In this document: piece after piece, positions 9,355 to 18,563 of the stretch
Layout: every line of letters begins with the position of its first letter
Numbering within the stretch: the stretch's first letter is position 1
Source of the DNA: an uncultured Muribaculaceae bacterium
GTDB lineage: Bacteria; Bacteroidota; Bacteroidia; Bacteroidales; Muribaculaceae
Direction of reading: 5' to 3'
Assembly (NCBI GenBank): GCA_958439725.1
Contig: CAUBWJ010000009.1
Location: 21,859 to 85,858 of the forward strand
Length of the DNA: 64,000 nucleotides
Translations under genes and position numbers: made by a program
The notes under the pieces: model-generated
Database searches by the model: none
Seen by the model: only the letters and a program-made list of their open reading frames with translations
What the model was told of the DNA's origin: nothing

Positions 9355-10437
9355 GTGAAACACCCTGTAAAAATACTCGACCGATATATAATAGGTAAAT
9401 TTCTCGGCACCTATATATTCGCCATTTTTCTGATTCTGGCCATCACGGTGATGTTTGACATCAACGAGAAACTCGACTCGTTCCTTAAGGCTCCCCTGAA
9501 GGCCACCGTGTTCGATTACTTTCTCAACTTTCTCCCCTACTTCGCCAATCAGTTCAGCCCGCTGTTCACATTTATCGCCGTAATTTTCTTCACGTCCAAG
9601 CTTGCCGACAATTCCGAAATAATAGCCATGCTCTCATCGGGCATGAGCTTCAAAAGGCTTCTGAGGCCCTATATGATCTCGGCTGCCGTCATAGCCATTG
9701 CCACTTATCTGCTTTCGGCCTACATTATTCCTCCGGCCAATGTGAAACGTATAGAATACACCAACACCTACGTCAAAAACAAGCGCGTGGATTACGGCAC
9801 CAATATCCAGATGCAGGTGGAAAAAGGAGAGATAGCCTACATGAGCCGCTATGACAACAATGCCAAGACTGGCTACAAGTTCTCACTGGAATCGTTCAAG
9901 GACAAGAAACTCGTGTCGCGTCTCACGGCCCAGACCATCCGCTACGACACACTCTACAACTGGCAGGTACGCGATTATATGATTCGCGATTTCAAAGGCA
10001 ACCGCGAGGAAATACGCCGCGGCAACAAACTTGACACGGTGATTCCCATCGAGCCCCGCGACTTCCTCATATCCAAGAACGACCACGAGACAATGAACAC
10101 CCCCGACCTGAACAATTACATCGAACGTCAGAAAGAACGCGGAGTGGCCAACATAAAATCGTTTGAGATAGAATATCACAAACGGTTCGCAATGACAGCG
10201 GCAGCTTTCATTCTCACCATCATAGGCATGACACTCTCGGCGCGCAAGGTAAAGGGCGGAATGGGTATAAACATCGGTATAGGACTGGTGCTCAGCTTCA
10301 GCTACATTCTGTTTATGACCGTCACATCCTCATTCGCGGTCAGCGGTCTCACGTCGCCTATGTTCGCCATGTGGATTCCCAATATTGTATATGCAGTGAT
10401 TGCATTCGTGCTCTATAAGAAAGCATCCAAGGGCTAA
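9355..10437 (+). CDS. LptF/LptG family lipopolysaccharide export permease
   Basis: Inner-membrane permease subunit of the Lpt machinery, which with LptB lifts LPS out of the inner membrane. The 360 residues show the YjgP/YjgQ layout: cytoplasmic start KILDRYIIGKFLGTY, TM helix 1, a conserved coupling region SEIIAMLSSGMSF, a periplasmic beta-jellyroll of about 150 residues, and three C-terminal helices (from FAMTAAAFILTIIGMTLSARKVKGG). The start is GTG at 9355; no in-frame ATG precedes the first helix. Whether it is the LptF or LptG paralogue cannot be told. Probably cotranscribed with tgt; convergent with the next gene. Confidence 0.88.
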   Translation: MKHPVKILDRYIIGKFLGTYIFAIFLILAITVMFDINEKLDSFLKAPLKATVFDYFLNFLPYFANQFSPLFTFIAVIFFTSKLADNSEIIAMLSSGMSFKRLLRPYMISAAVIAIATYLLSAYIIPPANVKRIEYTNTYVKNKRVDYGTNIQMQVEKGEIAYMSRYDNNAKTGYKFSLESFKDKKLVSRLTAQTIRYDTLYNWQVRDYMIRDFKGNREEIRRGNKLDTVIPIEPRDFLISKNDHETMNTPDLNNYIERQKERGVANIKSFEIEYHKRFAMTAAAFILTIIGMTLSARKVKGGMGINIGIGLVLSFSYILFMTVTSSFAVSGLTSPMFAMWIPNIVYAVIAFVLYKKASKG

Positions 10438-10483
10438 GAGAAGGGCCCCTTAATAATCCCCCGAAGAGATTCCGCATTGCCGT

Positions 10484-10696
10484 TCAGACTACGGGAACGG
10501 CAACCATATTCCCGTCCTTATCCGTGCTTATCGCCACTTTTCCCGGCATGAACACCGTGGAATGCACTTCCTTCTCAAACGGATAGACACGTATGTGACC
10601 CTGGCCGTCGCTTTCGGCTATGTGGAGAGGATATTCCTTTCCCTCGAATAGGATGACATTGGCAAGCACACGGCTCACCTTTCCGTAACTATTCAT
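10484..10696 (-). CDS. Small hypothetical protein (70 residues)
   Basis: Sequence starts MNSYGKVSRVLANVILFEGKEYPLHIAES. It appears to be a small beta-rich cytoplasmic protein with no signal peptide, membrane segment or motif I can name. It starts 6 bp after the DUF4296 lipoprotein stop, so it is the last gene of the ileS operon, which supports it being real. A 9-bp inverted repeat (10477-10485 with 10495-10503) spans its stop codon but lacks a T-tract. Function unknown. Confidence 0.7.
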   Translation of the reverse strand: MNSYGKVSRVLANVILFEGKEYPLHIAESDGQGHIRVYPFEKEVHSTVFMPGKVAISTDKDGNMVAVPVV

Positions 10697-10702
10697 TTTT
10701 CT

Positions 10703-11524
10703 TTATTTTGACGTCTTGCCCTTGGTCTCGCGAACAAAAGACTTCATGGGCGATGTGCGGATATGGCGGAAGTCCTCATTCCACCGCATACGCACCAAAG
10801 AAATCGAATCAATGTATCCCGCATGCGCCGATTTGCGCGGAGAGAGGATATAGCCATACACTCCACGGGCAGTCTGGTCCGGGTCAAGCACGAGCGTGGC
10901 GCTCTGCCACCCTTCGCCATTGGCGGTAGTCACCACAAAATCACGTTTGTTGTCGGAATAATCCGCACCAAGACCCACTTCGAGCGGCGCGCCGCCATCT
11001 ATACGTTTGAACCGCAGGCAGTAGACATCGCCCTTCTCCCAGTTGGCATCCGGGTCGATGGTAAAAGACACGATATCCGTGGGACTCTGGGGAGTGAACG
11101 AGCGGAATCTTATTCCGGCCCATACATCCACCGAGTCACCTTCCACCGATACGGAAGATGTTCCGATTCCCGCAACAGAAGCTCCGGCGGTAGCCTGTGC
11201 TTCGGCAAGCTCCTTCTCAAGCTGCTTCACCACATCGTCGCACACCTCCACGTATGCTTCCATATTGTAGCCATACCAGGCAAAGGATGAATCGGCCTGC
11301 TCCGTAGTCAGTCCGTGGCGCGCATAAACGCTCTGACGGAATGCCCTGCGCGAGGAATCGGTGGGGAAAGACCTCGGATTGGCCTCAACCACGCTCTCCC
11401 CTTTATGTATATCGACCATGAGCGATACCATCTCGTCGTGCGACAGCACACCCTCCGGCGGACGGTTGCAGCCTGCCGCGGCGGCTATTGCCAGAACAGC
11501 TAAGAGAGGATAAGGCTTCTTCAT
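10703..11524 (-). CDS. DUF4296 domain lipoprotein
   Basis: 273 residues with a lipoprotein signal peptide (MKKPYPLLAVLAIAAAAGC, lipidated Cys19). The segment GVLSHDEMVSLMVDIHKGES is the DUF4296 signature seen beside lspA in Bacteroidales. The C-terminal half, rich in beta strands (WAGIRFRSFTPQSP, QSATLVLDPDQTARGVYGYIL), may be a separate domain. Probably anchored in the inner leaflet of the outer membrane or on the surface. Function unknown. Its neighbour encodes the signal peptidase that would process it. Confidence 0.85.
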   Translation of the reverse strand: MKKPYPLLAVLAIAAAAGCNRPPEGVLSHDEMVSLMVDIHKGESVVEANPRSFPTDSSRRAFRQSVYARHGLTTEQADSSFAWYGYNMEAYVEVCDDVVKQLEKELAEAQATAGASVAGIGTSSVSVEGDSVDVWAGIRFRSFTPQSPTDIVSFTIDPDANWEKGDVYCLRFKRIDGGAPLEVGLGADYSDNKRDFVVTTANGEGWQSATLVLDPDQTARGVYGYILSPRKSAHAGYIDSISLVRMRWNEDFRHIRTSPMKSFVRETKGKTSK

Positions 11525-11558
11525 AGTCAGTAAATATCGTGAATCTCTGTTATAAGTG

Positions 11559-12209
11559 TTATTCGGCCTCTTCGGCTTCCTTGCCGGTGGGTTCGTGGTC
11601 CGACATCTGCTCGGAAAGACTCCTGGAATAGAATATGAGCATCACAAGCACACCCACGGTAATAGCCGCATCGGCAATATTGAACACCGGCTGGAAAAAC
11701 AGGAACTCCTGTCCTCCAACCCACGGCATCCAGGAGGGCCACTCAAAGCTGAACAGCGGGAAATAGAGCATATCCACCACAAGGCCGTGGAAAAGCGTGC
11801 CATATCCGCCACCATCGGGGAACAGCACAGCTACCTCAGGAACGGGAGGATTATTGAAAATCAGGCCGTAGAAAAGACAGTCTATGATATTTCCGGCCGC
11901 TCCGGCGGTAATCAGGGCTATGCAGACAAGGAATCCACGTTTTACCTCCGGACGATCCTTAAGTTTCACTATCACCCAGATAAGCAGTCCGGCAAGCACA
12001 ATCCTGAACAGGCTCAGGAAGAGCTTGCTGCCCATCTTCATGCCGAAAGCCATACCGTCGTTTTCGATGAAGAGGAGCTGGAACCAGGAGGTGATACGGA
12101 AATCCTCACCCAGATAGAAATGGGTCTTGACCCATATCTTCAGAGCCTGATCGGCAATGATTACCGCGAGAATGACTATTAGCGCAAGCCAGCCTTTAGA
12201 TAGTTTCAT
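11559..12209 (-). CDS. lspA: Lipoprotein signal peptidase (signal peptidase II)
   Basis: Aspartic protease of the inner membrane that removes signal peptides from diacylglyceryl-modified prolipoproteins. Four TM helices are visible, and the catalytic pair is Asp110 (AGNIID) and Asp180 (FNIAD). The spacing between the aspartates is 70 residues, about 40 more than in E. coli LspA, because of a periplasmic loop rich in Gly, Trp and Pro (residues about 120-170). It lies 8 bp after the DksA-like gene in the ileS operon, a conserved Bacteroidales arrangement. Confidence 0.95.
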   Translation of the reverse strand: MKLSKGWLALIVILAVIIADQALKIWVKTHFYLGEDFRITSWFQLLFIENDGMAFGMKMGSKLFLSLFRIVLAGLLIWVIVKLKDRPEVKRGFLVCIALITAGAAGNIIDCLFYGLIFNNPPVPEVAVLFPDGGGYGTLFHGLVVDMLYFPLFSFEWPSWMPWVGGQEFLFFQPVFNIADAAITVGVLVMLIFYSRSLSEQMSDHEPTGKEAEEAE

Positions 12210-12217
12210 ATACCGCG

Positions 12218-12598
12218 TCAGTCTTTGTTGTTGAGCTTGGCGTCAATGCCGAGGGTAGCGTGGGGAACGGCACGGAGTCGCTCCTTGGGTATAAGTTTGC
12301 CCGTGGCACGGCAGATTCCGTAGGTCTTGTTCTCTATTCTCACCAAAGCGGCCTGCAGATGCTGAATGAACTTCATCTGACGCTCTGCCAGGCGCCCGCT
12401 CTCCTCTTTGCTGAGAGTGGTGGCACCTTCTTCAAGCACCTTGAATGTGGGCGACGTATCGGCCACATCATTGCCTTCGGTATTGTTTACACTTGCCTTC
12501 AGAAGCTCATAATCTGCCTGAGCTTTGGCAAGTTTATTAAGAATCAGCTCTTTGAATTCCTGAAGTTCTTCATCGGAATATCGGGTCTTTTCTGCCAT
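12218..12598 (-). CDS. TraR/DksA family RNA polymerase-binding protein with degenerate zinc finger
   Basis: 126 residues. A long helical hairpin (residues 10-90) is followed by the DksA-type finger region YGICRATGKLIPKERLRAV. In DksA this region has four cysteines; here only one remains, so zinc binding is unlikely. Members of this class are usual in Bacteroidota and are labelled DksA/TraR family. The expected role is modulation of RNA polymerase through its secondary channel together with ppGpp, but this is family knowledge and the coiled-coil tip residues cannot be confirmed. It sits between ileS and lspA with short spacers. Confidence 0.85.
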   Translation of the reverse strand: MAEKTRYSDEELQEFKELILNKLAKAQADYELLKASVNNTEGNDVADTSPTFKVLEEGATTLSKEESGRLAERQMKFIQHLQAALVRIENKTYGICRATGKLIPKERLRAVPHATLGIDAKLNNKD

Positions 12599-12643
12599 TG
12601 TGCTAAGGGATAGGTTTATTAGGTTTATAAGGTATCAGAGATT

Positions 12644-15600
12644 TTATCTATCAAGAGTTATCTTCACGTCAAGAGTGATGTCGTCAAGTTCGAGACGTTC
12701 CACATCATCGCCTTTGGCTTCTCCGATAGTCAGGGAATCGGCAAGAACCTGGCCCGATATATATTTGCCGAACGCTTCAAGAGAGCCGTCGGTCTGCGGA
12801 TTGGGTTCGAATGTGAGATTGATGCGGTCGGTTATCTCATAGCCGCGGTTCTTGCGGATATTCTGGATGCGATTCACTATATCACGGGCTATGCCCTCCA
12901 TTCTCAATTCGGGAGTCACGGTGATGTCGAGAGCTATGGTCACATTTCCCTCGTTGGCCACAAGCCATCCGGGAATATCCTCGGAGATTACCTCCACATC
13001 GGCCAGTTCTATGACAGCAGGAGCACCTTCAATTGCAAGCTCCACTCTTCCTTCCTTCTCCAGCATTGCTATGGCATGCTGGTCCATAGCCTGGATTTCG
13101 GCGGCAACCTTCTTCATGTTTTTGCCGAATTTCGGACCGAGTTTCTTGAAATCGGGCTTAACGCGCTTCACAAGCACGCCGTCGTCACTGCCCACAATCT
13201 GCATTTCCTTGACATTGATTTCATTAAGAATCAAGTCTTTCATTGACTCAACATCCTGACGCTGGGCATCATCGACCACGGGAACGAGGATACGCTGCAG
13301 AGGCTGACGCACCTTCAGCGAAGCCTTGCGGCGTAAAGCAAGGGTCATGGAAGTAATGGTCTGGGCAAGAGCCATGCGCTTCTCCAGCGCCTTGTCTATG
13401 GCCTCGCGGTCCACTTCAGGAAGCAGCTGCAGATGCACGGATTTGCTGTTTGCCATAGTTACCTCGGTGAGGTCGGCATACAGGCGGTCGGCATAGAAGG
13501 GAGCTATCGGCGCAAGCAGGAGCGCCACTGTCTCCAGACACTGATAGAGCGTCTGATAGGCCGACAGCTTGTTTTCGTTCATCTCTCCGCCCCAGAAACG
13601 CTTGCGGTTGAGGCGCACATACCAGTTGGAGAGGTTGTCGCCTACAAAATCGTTTATTGCGCGGGCGGCACGGGTGGGCTCGTAGTCCTCCATGGCCGAT
13701 TCCACGGTCTCTATGAGCGAGTTGAGGAGCGAGATTATCCAGCGGTCGATTTCGGGACGCTTCTCCAGAGGAATCTGAGGCTGCGAGTTGTCGAAACCGT
13801 CAACGTTGGCATACAGAGCGAAGAATCCGTAGGTATTGTAAAGCGTCGCGAAGAGTTTTCGCGAGGTCTCCTCCACCCCGGCGGGGTCGAATTTCAGGTT
13901 GTCCCACGGTGCGGAATTTGCTATCATATACCAGCGCAACGGGTCGGAGCCATACTTCTCGATAGCCTCGAAGGGGTTGACGGCGTTGCCGAGACGTTTC
14001 GACATCTTGTTGCCGTCCTTGTCGAGCACGAGGCCGTTGGAGATAACTGCTTTGTAGGCCACGGAATCAAACACCATGCCTGCTATGGCATGAAGGGTGA
14101 AGAACCATCCGCGTGTCTGGTCCACTCCCTCGGCTATGAAATCGGCCGGGAATATGGTGCGCGCGTCAAAGGCATCCTTGTTCTCGAAGGGATAGTGTAT
14201 CTGTGCGTATGGCATAGAACCGGAGTCGAACCACACGTCTATAAGGTCAGTCTCGCGGTGCATCGGTTTGCCGGAGGGCGAAACGAGCACTATATCGTCA
14301 ACATACGGACGGTGAAGGTCGATTTTCTCGTAGTTTTCTTTTGAATAGTCACCGGGTATGAATCCGCGGTCGCGATAGGGATTGCTCTTCATGAATCCGG
14401 CTTCCACGGCGCGGTCCATTTCGTTGTAAAGCATCTCCACGCTGTCTATGCACAGCTCTTCGGCAGCGTCGTCGGTGCGCCAGATGGGAAGAGGAGTGCC
14501 CCAGTAGCGGCTGCGCGAAAGGTTCCAGTCCTGCAGATTCTCAAGCCATTTTCCGAATCGGCCGGAGCCGGTTGACTGCGGTTTCCATTTAATGGTGTCG
14601 TTGAGCTGCATCAGACGCTCGCGCACCGCCGTGGTGCGGATAAACCAGCTGTCGAGCGGGTAATAGAGCACCGGTTTGTCGGTACGCCAGCAGTGGGGAT
14701 AGCTGTGTACGTGTTTCTCGATTTTGAACACACCGTCGGTCTGCTTGAGCATCAGGCAGATTTCCACATCGAGTGTCTCGTCAGCATCGGTCTTGGAAGG
14801 GTCAAACGCATTCTTCACGTATTTTCCCTGCCAGGGAGTATATGCTTCCACATTCACCATTTTCTTGACGAATTCGGAATCGAGATCTTCCAGCAGGTAG
14901 AAGCGGCCTGTCATATCCACCATCGGGCGGATATTGCCGTCGCGGTCTATAAGATGGAGAGGCGGAACACCGTTCTGACGCGACACACGGAGGTCGTCGG
15001 CACCGAATGTTCCGGCTATATGCACTATGCCGGTACCGTCGTCGGTCGATACATAGTCGCCGGGGATAACCCGGAAAGCGCCCTCTCCCGGATTCACCCA
15101 GGGAATGAGCTGTCGATATGTCATTCCGCACAAGTCGGAGCCTTTATACTGAGCCACGACCTTATACGGGATGAGTTTGTCGCCTTTTTTGTAGTCTTCC
15201 AGAGGAAGGGCGGCTGCCTTGGGATTGAAAAATGAACCCATGAGCGCATCTGCAACCACCACGGTTACCGGTTTGCCGGAATAAGGATTGTAAGTGCGAA
15301 CCACATTATATACAATCGAGGGGCCTACAGCGAGGGCTGTGTTTGATGGAAGAGTCCAGGGAGTTGTGGTCCATGCCAGGAAATAGGGAGTTCCCCACTC
15401 TTTCATCTCTGGGCGCGGGTCGGTGATTTCAAACTGCGCCACACATGTGGTGTCCTTCACGTCGCGGTAGCAGCCTGGCTGGTTGAGCTCGTGGGTGCTG
15501 AGGCCGGTTCCGGCGGCGGGAGAATAAGGCTGGATGGTATAGCCTTTGTAAAGGAAACCTTTGTCATAAAGCTGGCGGAGGAGCCACCATACTGATTCGA

Positions 15601-16072
15601 TGTAACGGTTGTCGTAGGTGATGTAAGGATTCTTGGTGTCGACCCAGTAACCCATCATGGCGGTAAGGTTCTCCCATTCGCGGGTATATTTCATCACCTC
15701 GCGGCGGCATGCCGCATTGTAGTCGTCAACGGATATCTTCTTGCCTATATCCTCTTTGGTGATTCCGAGGGATTTCTCAACGCCAAGTTCTACGGGAAGT
15801 CCGTGAGTGTCCCAACCGGCCTTGCGGTTGACACGGAAGCCCTTCATTGTCTTGTAGCGGCACACGATATCCTTGATGGTACGGGCCATCACATGATGGA
15901 TGCCGGGCATACCGTTGGCCGATGGAGGGCCTTCGTAGAACACAAACGAGGGACATCCCTCGCGCTCCTTGAGACTCTGGCCGAATAAATCGGAGGCACG
16001 CCACTGCTCGAGCACCTCTTTGTTGATCTGGGAAAGATTGAGGTTGGTATAGACTTTGAATTTCTTATCCAT
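12644..16072 (-). CDS. ileS: Isoleucyl-tRNA synthetase
   Basis: Class I aminoacyl-tRNA synthetase of 1142 residues that charges tRNA-Ile. The HIGH-type motif GIHH is at residues 57-60 and the KMSKS-type loop NKMSKRLGN is near residue 690. The CP1 editing domain lies between them. The C-terminus has the long Bacteroidota/eukaryote-type extension (DUF5915-like) rather than the zinc-binding C-terminus of the E. coli enzyme. First gene of the operon ileS-dksA-lspA-DUF4296-hypothetical. No T-box is visible upstream. Confidence 0.97.
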   Translation of the reverse strand: MDKKFKVYTNLNLSQINKEVLEQWRASDLFGQSLKEREGCPSFVFYEGPPSANGMPGIHHVMARTIKDIVCRYKTMKGFRVNRKAGWDTHGLPVELGVEKSLGITKEDIGKKISVDDYNAACRREVMKYTREWENLTAMMGYWVDTKNPYITYDNRYIESVWWLLRQLYDKGFLYKGYTIQPYSPAAGTGLSTHELNQPGCYRDVKDTTCVAQFEITDPRPEMKEWGTPYFLAWTTTPWTLPSNTALAVGPSIVYNVVRTYNPYSGKPVTVVVADALMGSFFNPKAAALPLEDYKKGDKLIPYKVVAQYKGSDLCGMTYRQLIPWVNPGEGAFRVIPGDYVSTDDGTGIVHIAGTFGADDLRVSRQNGVPPLHLIDRDGNIRPMVDMTGRFYLLEDLDSEFVKKMVNVEAYTPWQGKYVKNAFDPSKTDADETLDVEICLMLKQTDGVFKIEKHVHSYPHCWRTDKPVLYYPLDSWFIRTTAVRERLMQLNDTIKWKPQSTGSGRFGKWLENLQDWNLSRSRYWGTPLPIWRTDDAAEELCIDSVEMLYNEMDRAVEAGFMKSNPYRDRGFIPGDYSKENYEKIDLHRPYVDDIVLVSPSGKPMHRETDLIDVWFDSGSMPYAQIHYPFENKDAFDARTIFPADFIAEGVDQTRGWFFTLHAIAGMVFDSVAYKAVISNGLVLDKDGNKMSKRLGNAVNPFEAIEKYGSDPLRWYMIANSAPWDNLKFDPAGVEETSRKLFATLYNTYGFFALYANVDGFDNSQPQIPLEKRPEIDRWIISLLNSLIETVESAMEDYEPTRAARAINDFVGDNLSNWYVRLNRKRFWGGEMNENKLSAYQTLYQCLETVALLLAPIAPFYADRLYADLTEVTMANSKSVHLQLLPEVDREAIDKALEKRMALAQTITSMTLALRRKASLKVRQPLQRILVPVVDDAQRQDVESMKDLILNEINVKEMQIVGSDDGVLVKRVKPDFKKLGPKFGKNMKKVAAEIQAMDQHAIAMLEKEGRVELAIEGAPAVIELADVEVISEDIPGWLVANEGNVTIALDITVTPELRMEGIARDIVNRIQNIRKNRGYEITDRINLTFEPNPQTDGSLEAFGKYISGQVLADSLTIGEAKGDDVERLELDDITLDVKITLDR

Positions 16073-16097
16073 TGCGCAATTTTAGAGCTTATTTTTG

Positions 16098-16133
16098 CAA
16101 AGGTACAATATTTCCGTCACTTGACGAAACAAA
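16098..16133 (-). promoter_or_regulatory. Candidate ileS promoter
   Basis: Minus-strand TACCTTTG at 16098-16105, with a TTTG on the same strand at 16130-16133. The 24-nt spacing is longer than ideal. Confidence 0.45.
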
Positions 16134-16176
16134 AAGACCGGAGCCGCGGCATCATTACAGAATGCCTCGGCTCCGG
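16131..16176 (-). terminator. Rho-independent terminator after the OmpA lipoprotein gene
   Basis: GC-rich stem (16138-16146 with 16168-16176, extended by a second short helix) followed on the minus strand by CTTTTTG. It separates ompA from the ileS promoter. Confidence 0.75.
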
Positions 16177-16201
16177 CTATGATTTTCCGTGGGGAATCTT
16201 A

Positions 16202-17080
16202 TCAGAATTCAGCGGAATGATCCTTGGTTTCAGGAGCTTTTCCTATCAGATCCATGAACTGGTCGAGATTGGGAGTGATGATAATCTCGGTGCGGCGGTT
16301 CATCTGACGGCCTACGGGAGTGTCGTTGGTGGCTACGGGATTATATTCGCCGCGGCCGCCTACGGTCATGCGGGAGGGGTCAACCCCGAAACGGTTCTGG
16401 AGCACCTGCACAACAGAAGATGCGCGGAGAGAGGAAAGATCCCAGTTGTTGCGGATGTTGGGACGCGAGATAGGCACATTGTCGGTATTGCCTTCAACGA
16501 GCACGTCGTAGCTACTGTAGTCCTTGATGATTTTTGCGATTTTGCCAAGGATTTCCATAGCGCGGGGGCTAATCTCGTAACTGCCGCTCTCGAAGAGCAT
16601 ATTGTCGGCAAGGGAGATGTAGACAACGCCCTTGAGCACCTTGATGTCAACATCGCGGAGGTCGTCGCGCGAAAGCGAGCGGGTGAGGTTATTGGTCAGC
16701 ACCATGTTGAGCGAGTCGCTCTTCGACTTGGCTTCAACAAGCTGCTTGATATAACGGTTGGAGGCATTGATTTCGTCGACAAGTTTGGCGATATTCACAT
16801 TGCCCTGAGCGTTCTGGTTGAGGCTCTGCTCGAGATTTCCCTGAAGAGCGGCATAGCGCTGCTTGAGATCCTCGTTGTTCTCGCGGGCTTCTTTAAGAAG
16901 AGCTTCCAGACCCTGGGAACCGGTGCGGCTCTCGGCGAGTGCCAGCTGAGAGTCATGATATTTGGCGGCGAGAGTGTCGTACTCCGACTGGAGCGTGGCA
17001 TATTTTTTCTTGCTCACGCAACCGGTAAGGCAGATAGCTGCCGACAGTCCGAGCGCCGCGAAAAAATGTAAAGATTTCAT
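16202..17080 (-). CDS. OmpA-family peptidoglycan-binding lipoprotein
   Basis: 292 residues. Lipoprotein signal peptide ending LTGC (Cys21). A coiled-coil stretch (about residues 25-130, KKYATLQSEYDTLAAK onwards) is followed by an OmpA C-like domain with VEGNTDNVPI, NWDLSSLRASSVVQ and RRTEIII, which in the family binds the diaminopimelate of peptidoglycan. It is expected to tie the outer membrane to the cell wall. It follows glmM at 72 bp with no obvious terminator between, so partial read-through from the glmM operon is possible. Confidence 0.9.
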   Translation of the reverse strand: MKSLHFFAALGLSAAICLTGCVSKKKYATLQSEYDTLAAKYHDSQLALAESRTGSQGLEALLKEARENNEDLKQRYAALQGNLEQSLNQNAQGNVNIAKLVDEINASNRYIKQLVEAKSKSDSLNMVLTNNLTRSLSRDDLRDVDIKVLKGVVYISLADNMLFESGSYEISPRAMEILGKIAKIIKDYSSYDVLVEGNTDNVPISRPNIRNNWDLSSLRASSVVQVLQNRFGVDPSRMTVGGRGEYNPVATNDTPVGRQMNRRTEIIITPNLDQFMDLIGKAPETKDHSAEF

Positions 17081-17152
17081 TGTAAGAGAGTATTTGTTTC
17101 TGGTTATGGTTTATTACTAACACTTTGGGGTATTCAGCGGTTCAAGATGCCA

Positions 17153-18547
17153 TCATCCACGGGTAATCTCAGCCACGAGAGCCTTGATGCGGTCGGCCAG
17201 AGCGTTGGCCTCCTCCATGGTGCGTGCCTCGGAATAGATACGGATGATAGGCTCGGTGTTGCTCTTGCGCAGATGCACCCAGCCGTCGGCAAAGTCAATC
17301 TTCACACCGTCTATGTCGGTAACCTTCTCGCCTGCATAGTTCTTCTTGATTGCAGCGAGAATGGCGTCAACGTCTATTTCAGGAGTAAGGTCTATGCGGT
17401 TCTTGGCTATGGAATAAGCGGGATAGCCGGCCTTCAGCTCACTCACTTTCTTTCCGCTCTTGGCAAGGAGCGTAAGGAACAGAGCCACGCCCACAAGGGC
17501 GTCGCGGCCATAGTGAGCGGCGGGATATATCACTCCGCCGTTGCCCTCGCCGCCTATCACGGCTCCGGTTTTCTTCATGAGAGTGGTGACGTTGACCTCA
17601 CCCACGGCCGATGCGGCGTAGGAGCATCCGTGGGCCTCGGTGACATCGCGGAGCGCGCGGGAAGAGCTGAGGTTGCTCACGGTCGAGCCGGGAGTGTGGG
17701 AGAGCACGTAATCGGCCACGGCCACAAGAGTGTATTCCTCCACAAACATCTCACCGTTTTCCATCACAATGGCAAGACGGTCAACGTCGGGGTCAACTAC
17801 AAAACCTACATCGGCCACTCCCTGCTTCATGAGACCGGAAATCTGAGTGAGGTTTTCGGGGATAGGTTCGGGTGTGTGGGCGAATTTTCCGGTAGCCTCG
17901 CAGTTGAGCTCTATCACATTTTTCACACCGAGAGCACGCAGCAGCTGCGGAATCACCACACCTCCCACGGAGTTTACGGCATCCACGGCAACCGTGAAAT
18001 CGGCGGCTGCAATAGCGTCGCGGTCCACGAGGTCGAGGGCAAGCACCTGCTCTATGTGACGGCGGTTGTATGTGTCGTTGACCATCACATGGCCCAGATT
18101 GTCCACCGAGGCAAAATCGAAAGCCTCTTTTTCTGCTATGGCAAGCACTTCCTTGCCTTCGGCATCATTGAGGAACTCGCCGCGAGAGTTAAGAAGCTTC
18201 AGGGCGTTCCACTGCTTGGGATTGTGGCTTGCGGTAAGGATAATGCCTCCGGCTGCTTTCTCGCCGGTAACGGCTATTTCCGTTGTGGGGGTAGAGGCAA
18301 GCCCTATATTGACCACATCGAATCCCATGGAGCAAAGAGTGGACACCACAAGACCCGACACCATCTCGCCGGACAGACGGGCATCACGGCCTACAACTAT
18401 AAGCCGGTTTTCTTTAGCCTGAGGAGTGCGGGAAATGAATGTGGCGTATGCTGCTGTGAATTTTACTACGTCAAGCGGTGAGAGGCCTTCGCCGGGAGCG
18501 CCTCCTATGGTACCGCGGATACCTGAAATCGATTTAATCAACGACAT
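17153..18547 (-). CDS. glmM: Phosphoglucosamine mutase
   Basis: Converts glucosamine-6-phosphate to glucosamine-1-phosphate for peptidoglycan and LPS synthesis. The 464 residues show all four alpha-D-phosphohexomutase elements: active-site serine Ser107 in TASHNP, metal loop DPDVD (Asp252, 254, 256), sugar loop GEGNGGV and phosphate loop SNTEPIIRIY. A phosphomannomutase or phosphoglucomutase role is possible, but the length and the pairing with the DHH phosphoesterase and DUF4827 genes are those of Bacteroidales GlmM. Confidence 0.88.
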   Translation of the reverse strand: MSLIKSISGIRGTIGGAPGEGLSPLDVVKFTAAYATFISRTPQAKENRLIVVGRDARLSGEMVSGLVVSTLCSMGFDVVNIGLASTPTTEIAVTGEKAAGGIILTASHNPKQWNALKLLNSRGEFLNDAEGKEVLAIAEKEAFDFASVDNLGHVMVNDTYNRRHIEQVLALDLVDRDAIAAADFTVAVDAVNSVGGVVIPQLLRALGVKNVIELNCEATGKFAHTPEPIPENLTQISGLMKQGVADVGFVVDPDVDRLAIVMENGEMFVEEYTLVAVADYVLSHTPGSTVSNLSSSRALRDVTEAHGCSYAASAVGEVNVTTLMKKTGAVIGGEGNGGVIYPAAHYGRDALVGVALFLTLLAKSGKKVSELKAGYPAYSIAKNRIDLTPEIDVDAILAAIKKNYAGEKVTDIDGVKIDFADGWVHLRKSNTEPIIRIYSEARTMEEANALADRIKALVAEITRG

Positions 18548-18563
18548 GGTATAATACTATATA

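Noticed and set aside
16073..16201. T-box or other riboswitch upstream of ileS
   Set aside because: The transcript leader from the candidate promoter is too short, and the hairpin present is the ompA terminator read on the same strand.
17147..18481. Long open frame antisense to glmM (444 codons)
   Set aside because: Shadow of glmM, which has all phosphohexomutase motifs. The antisense protein has no recognisable features.
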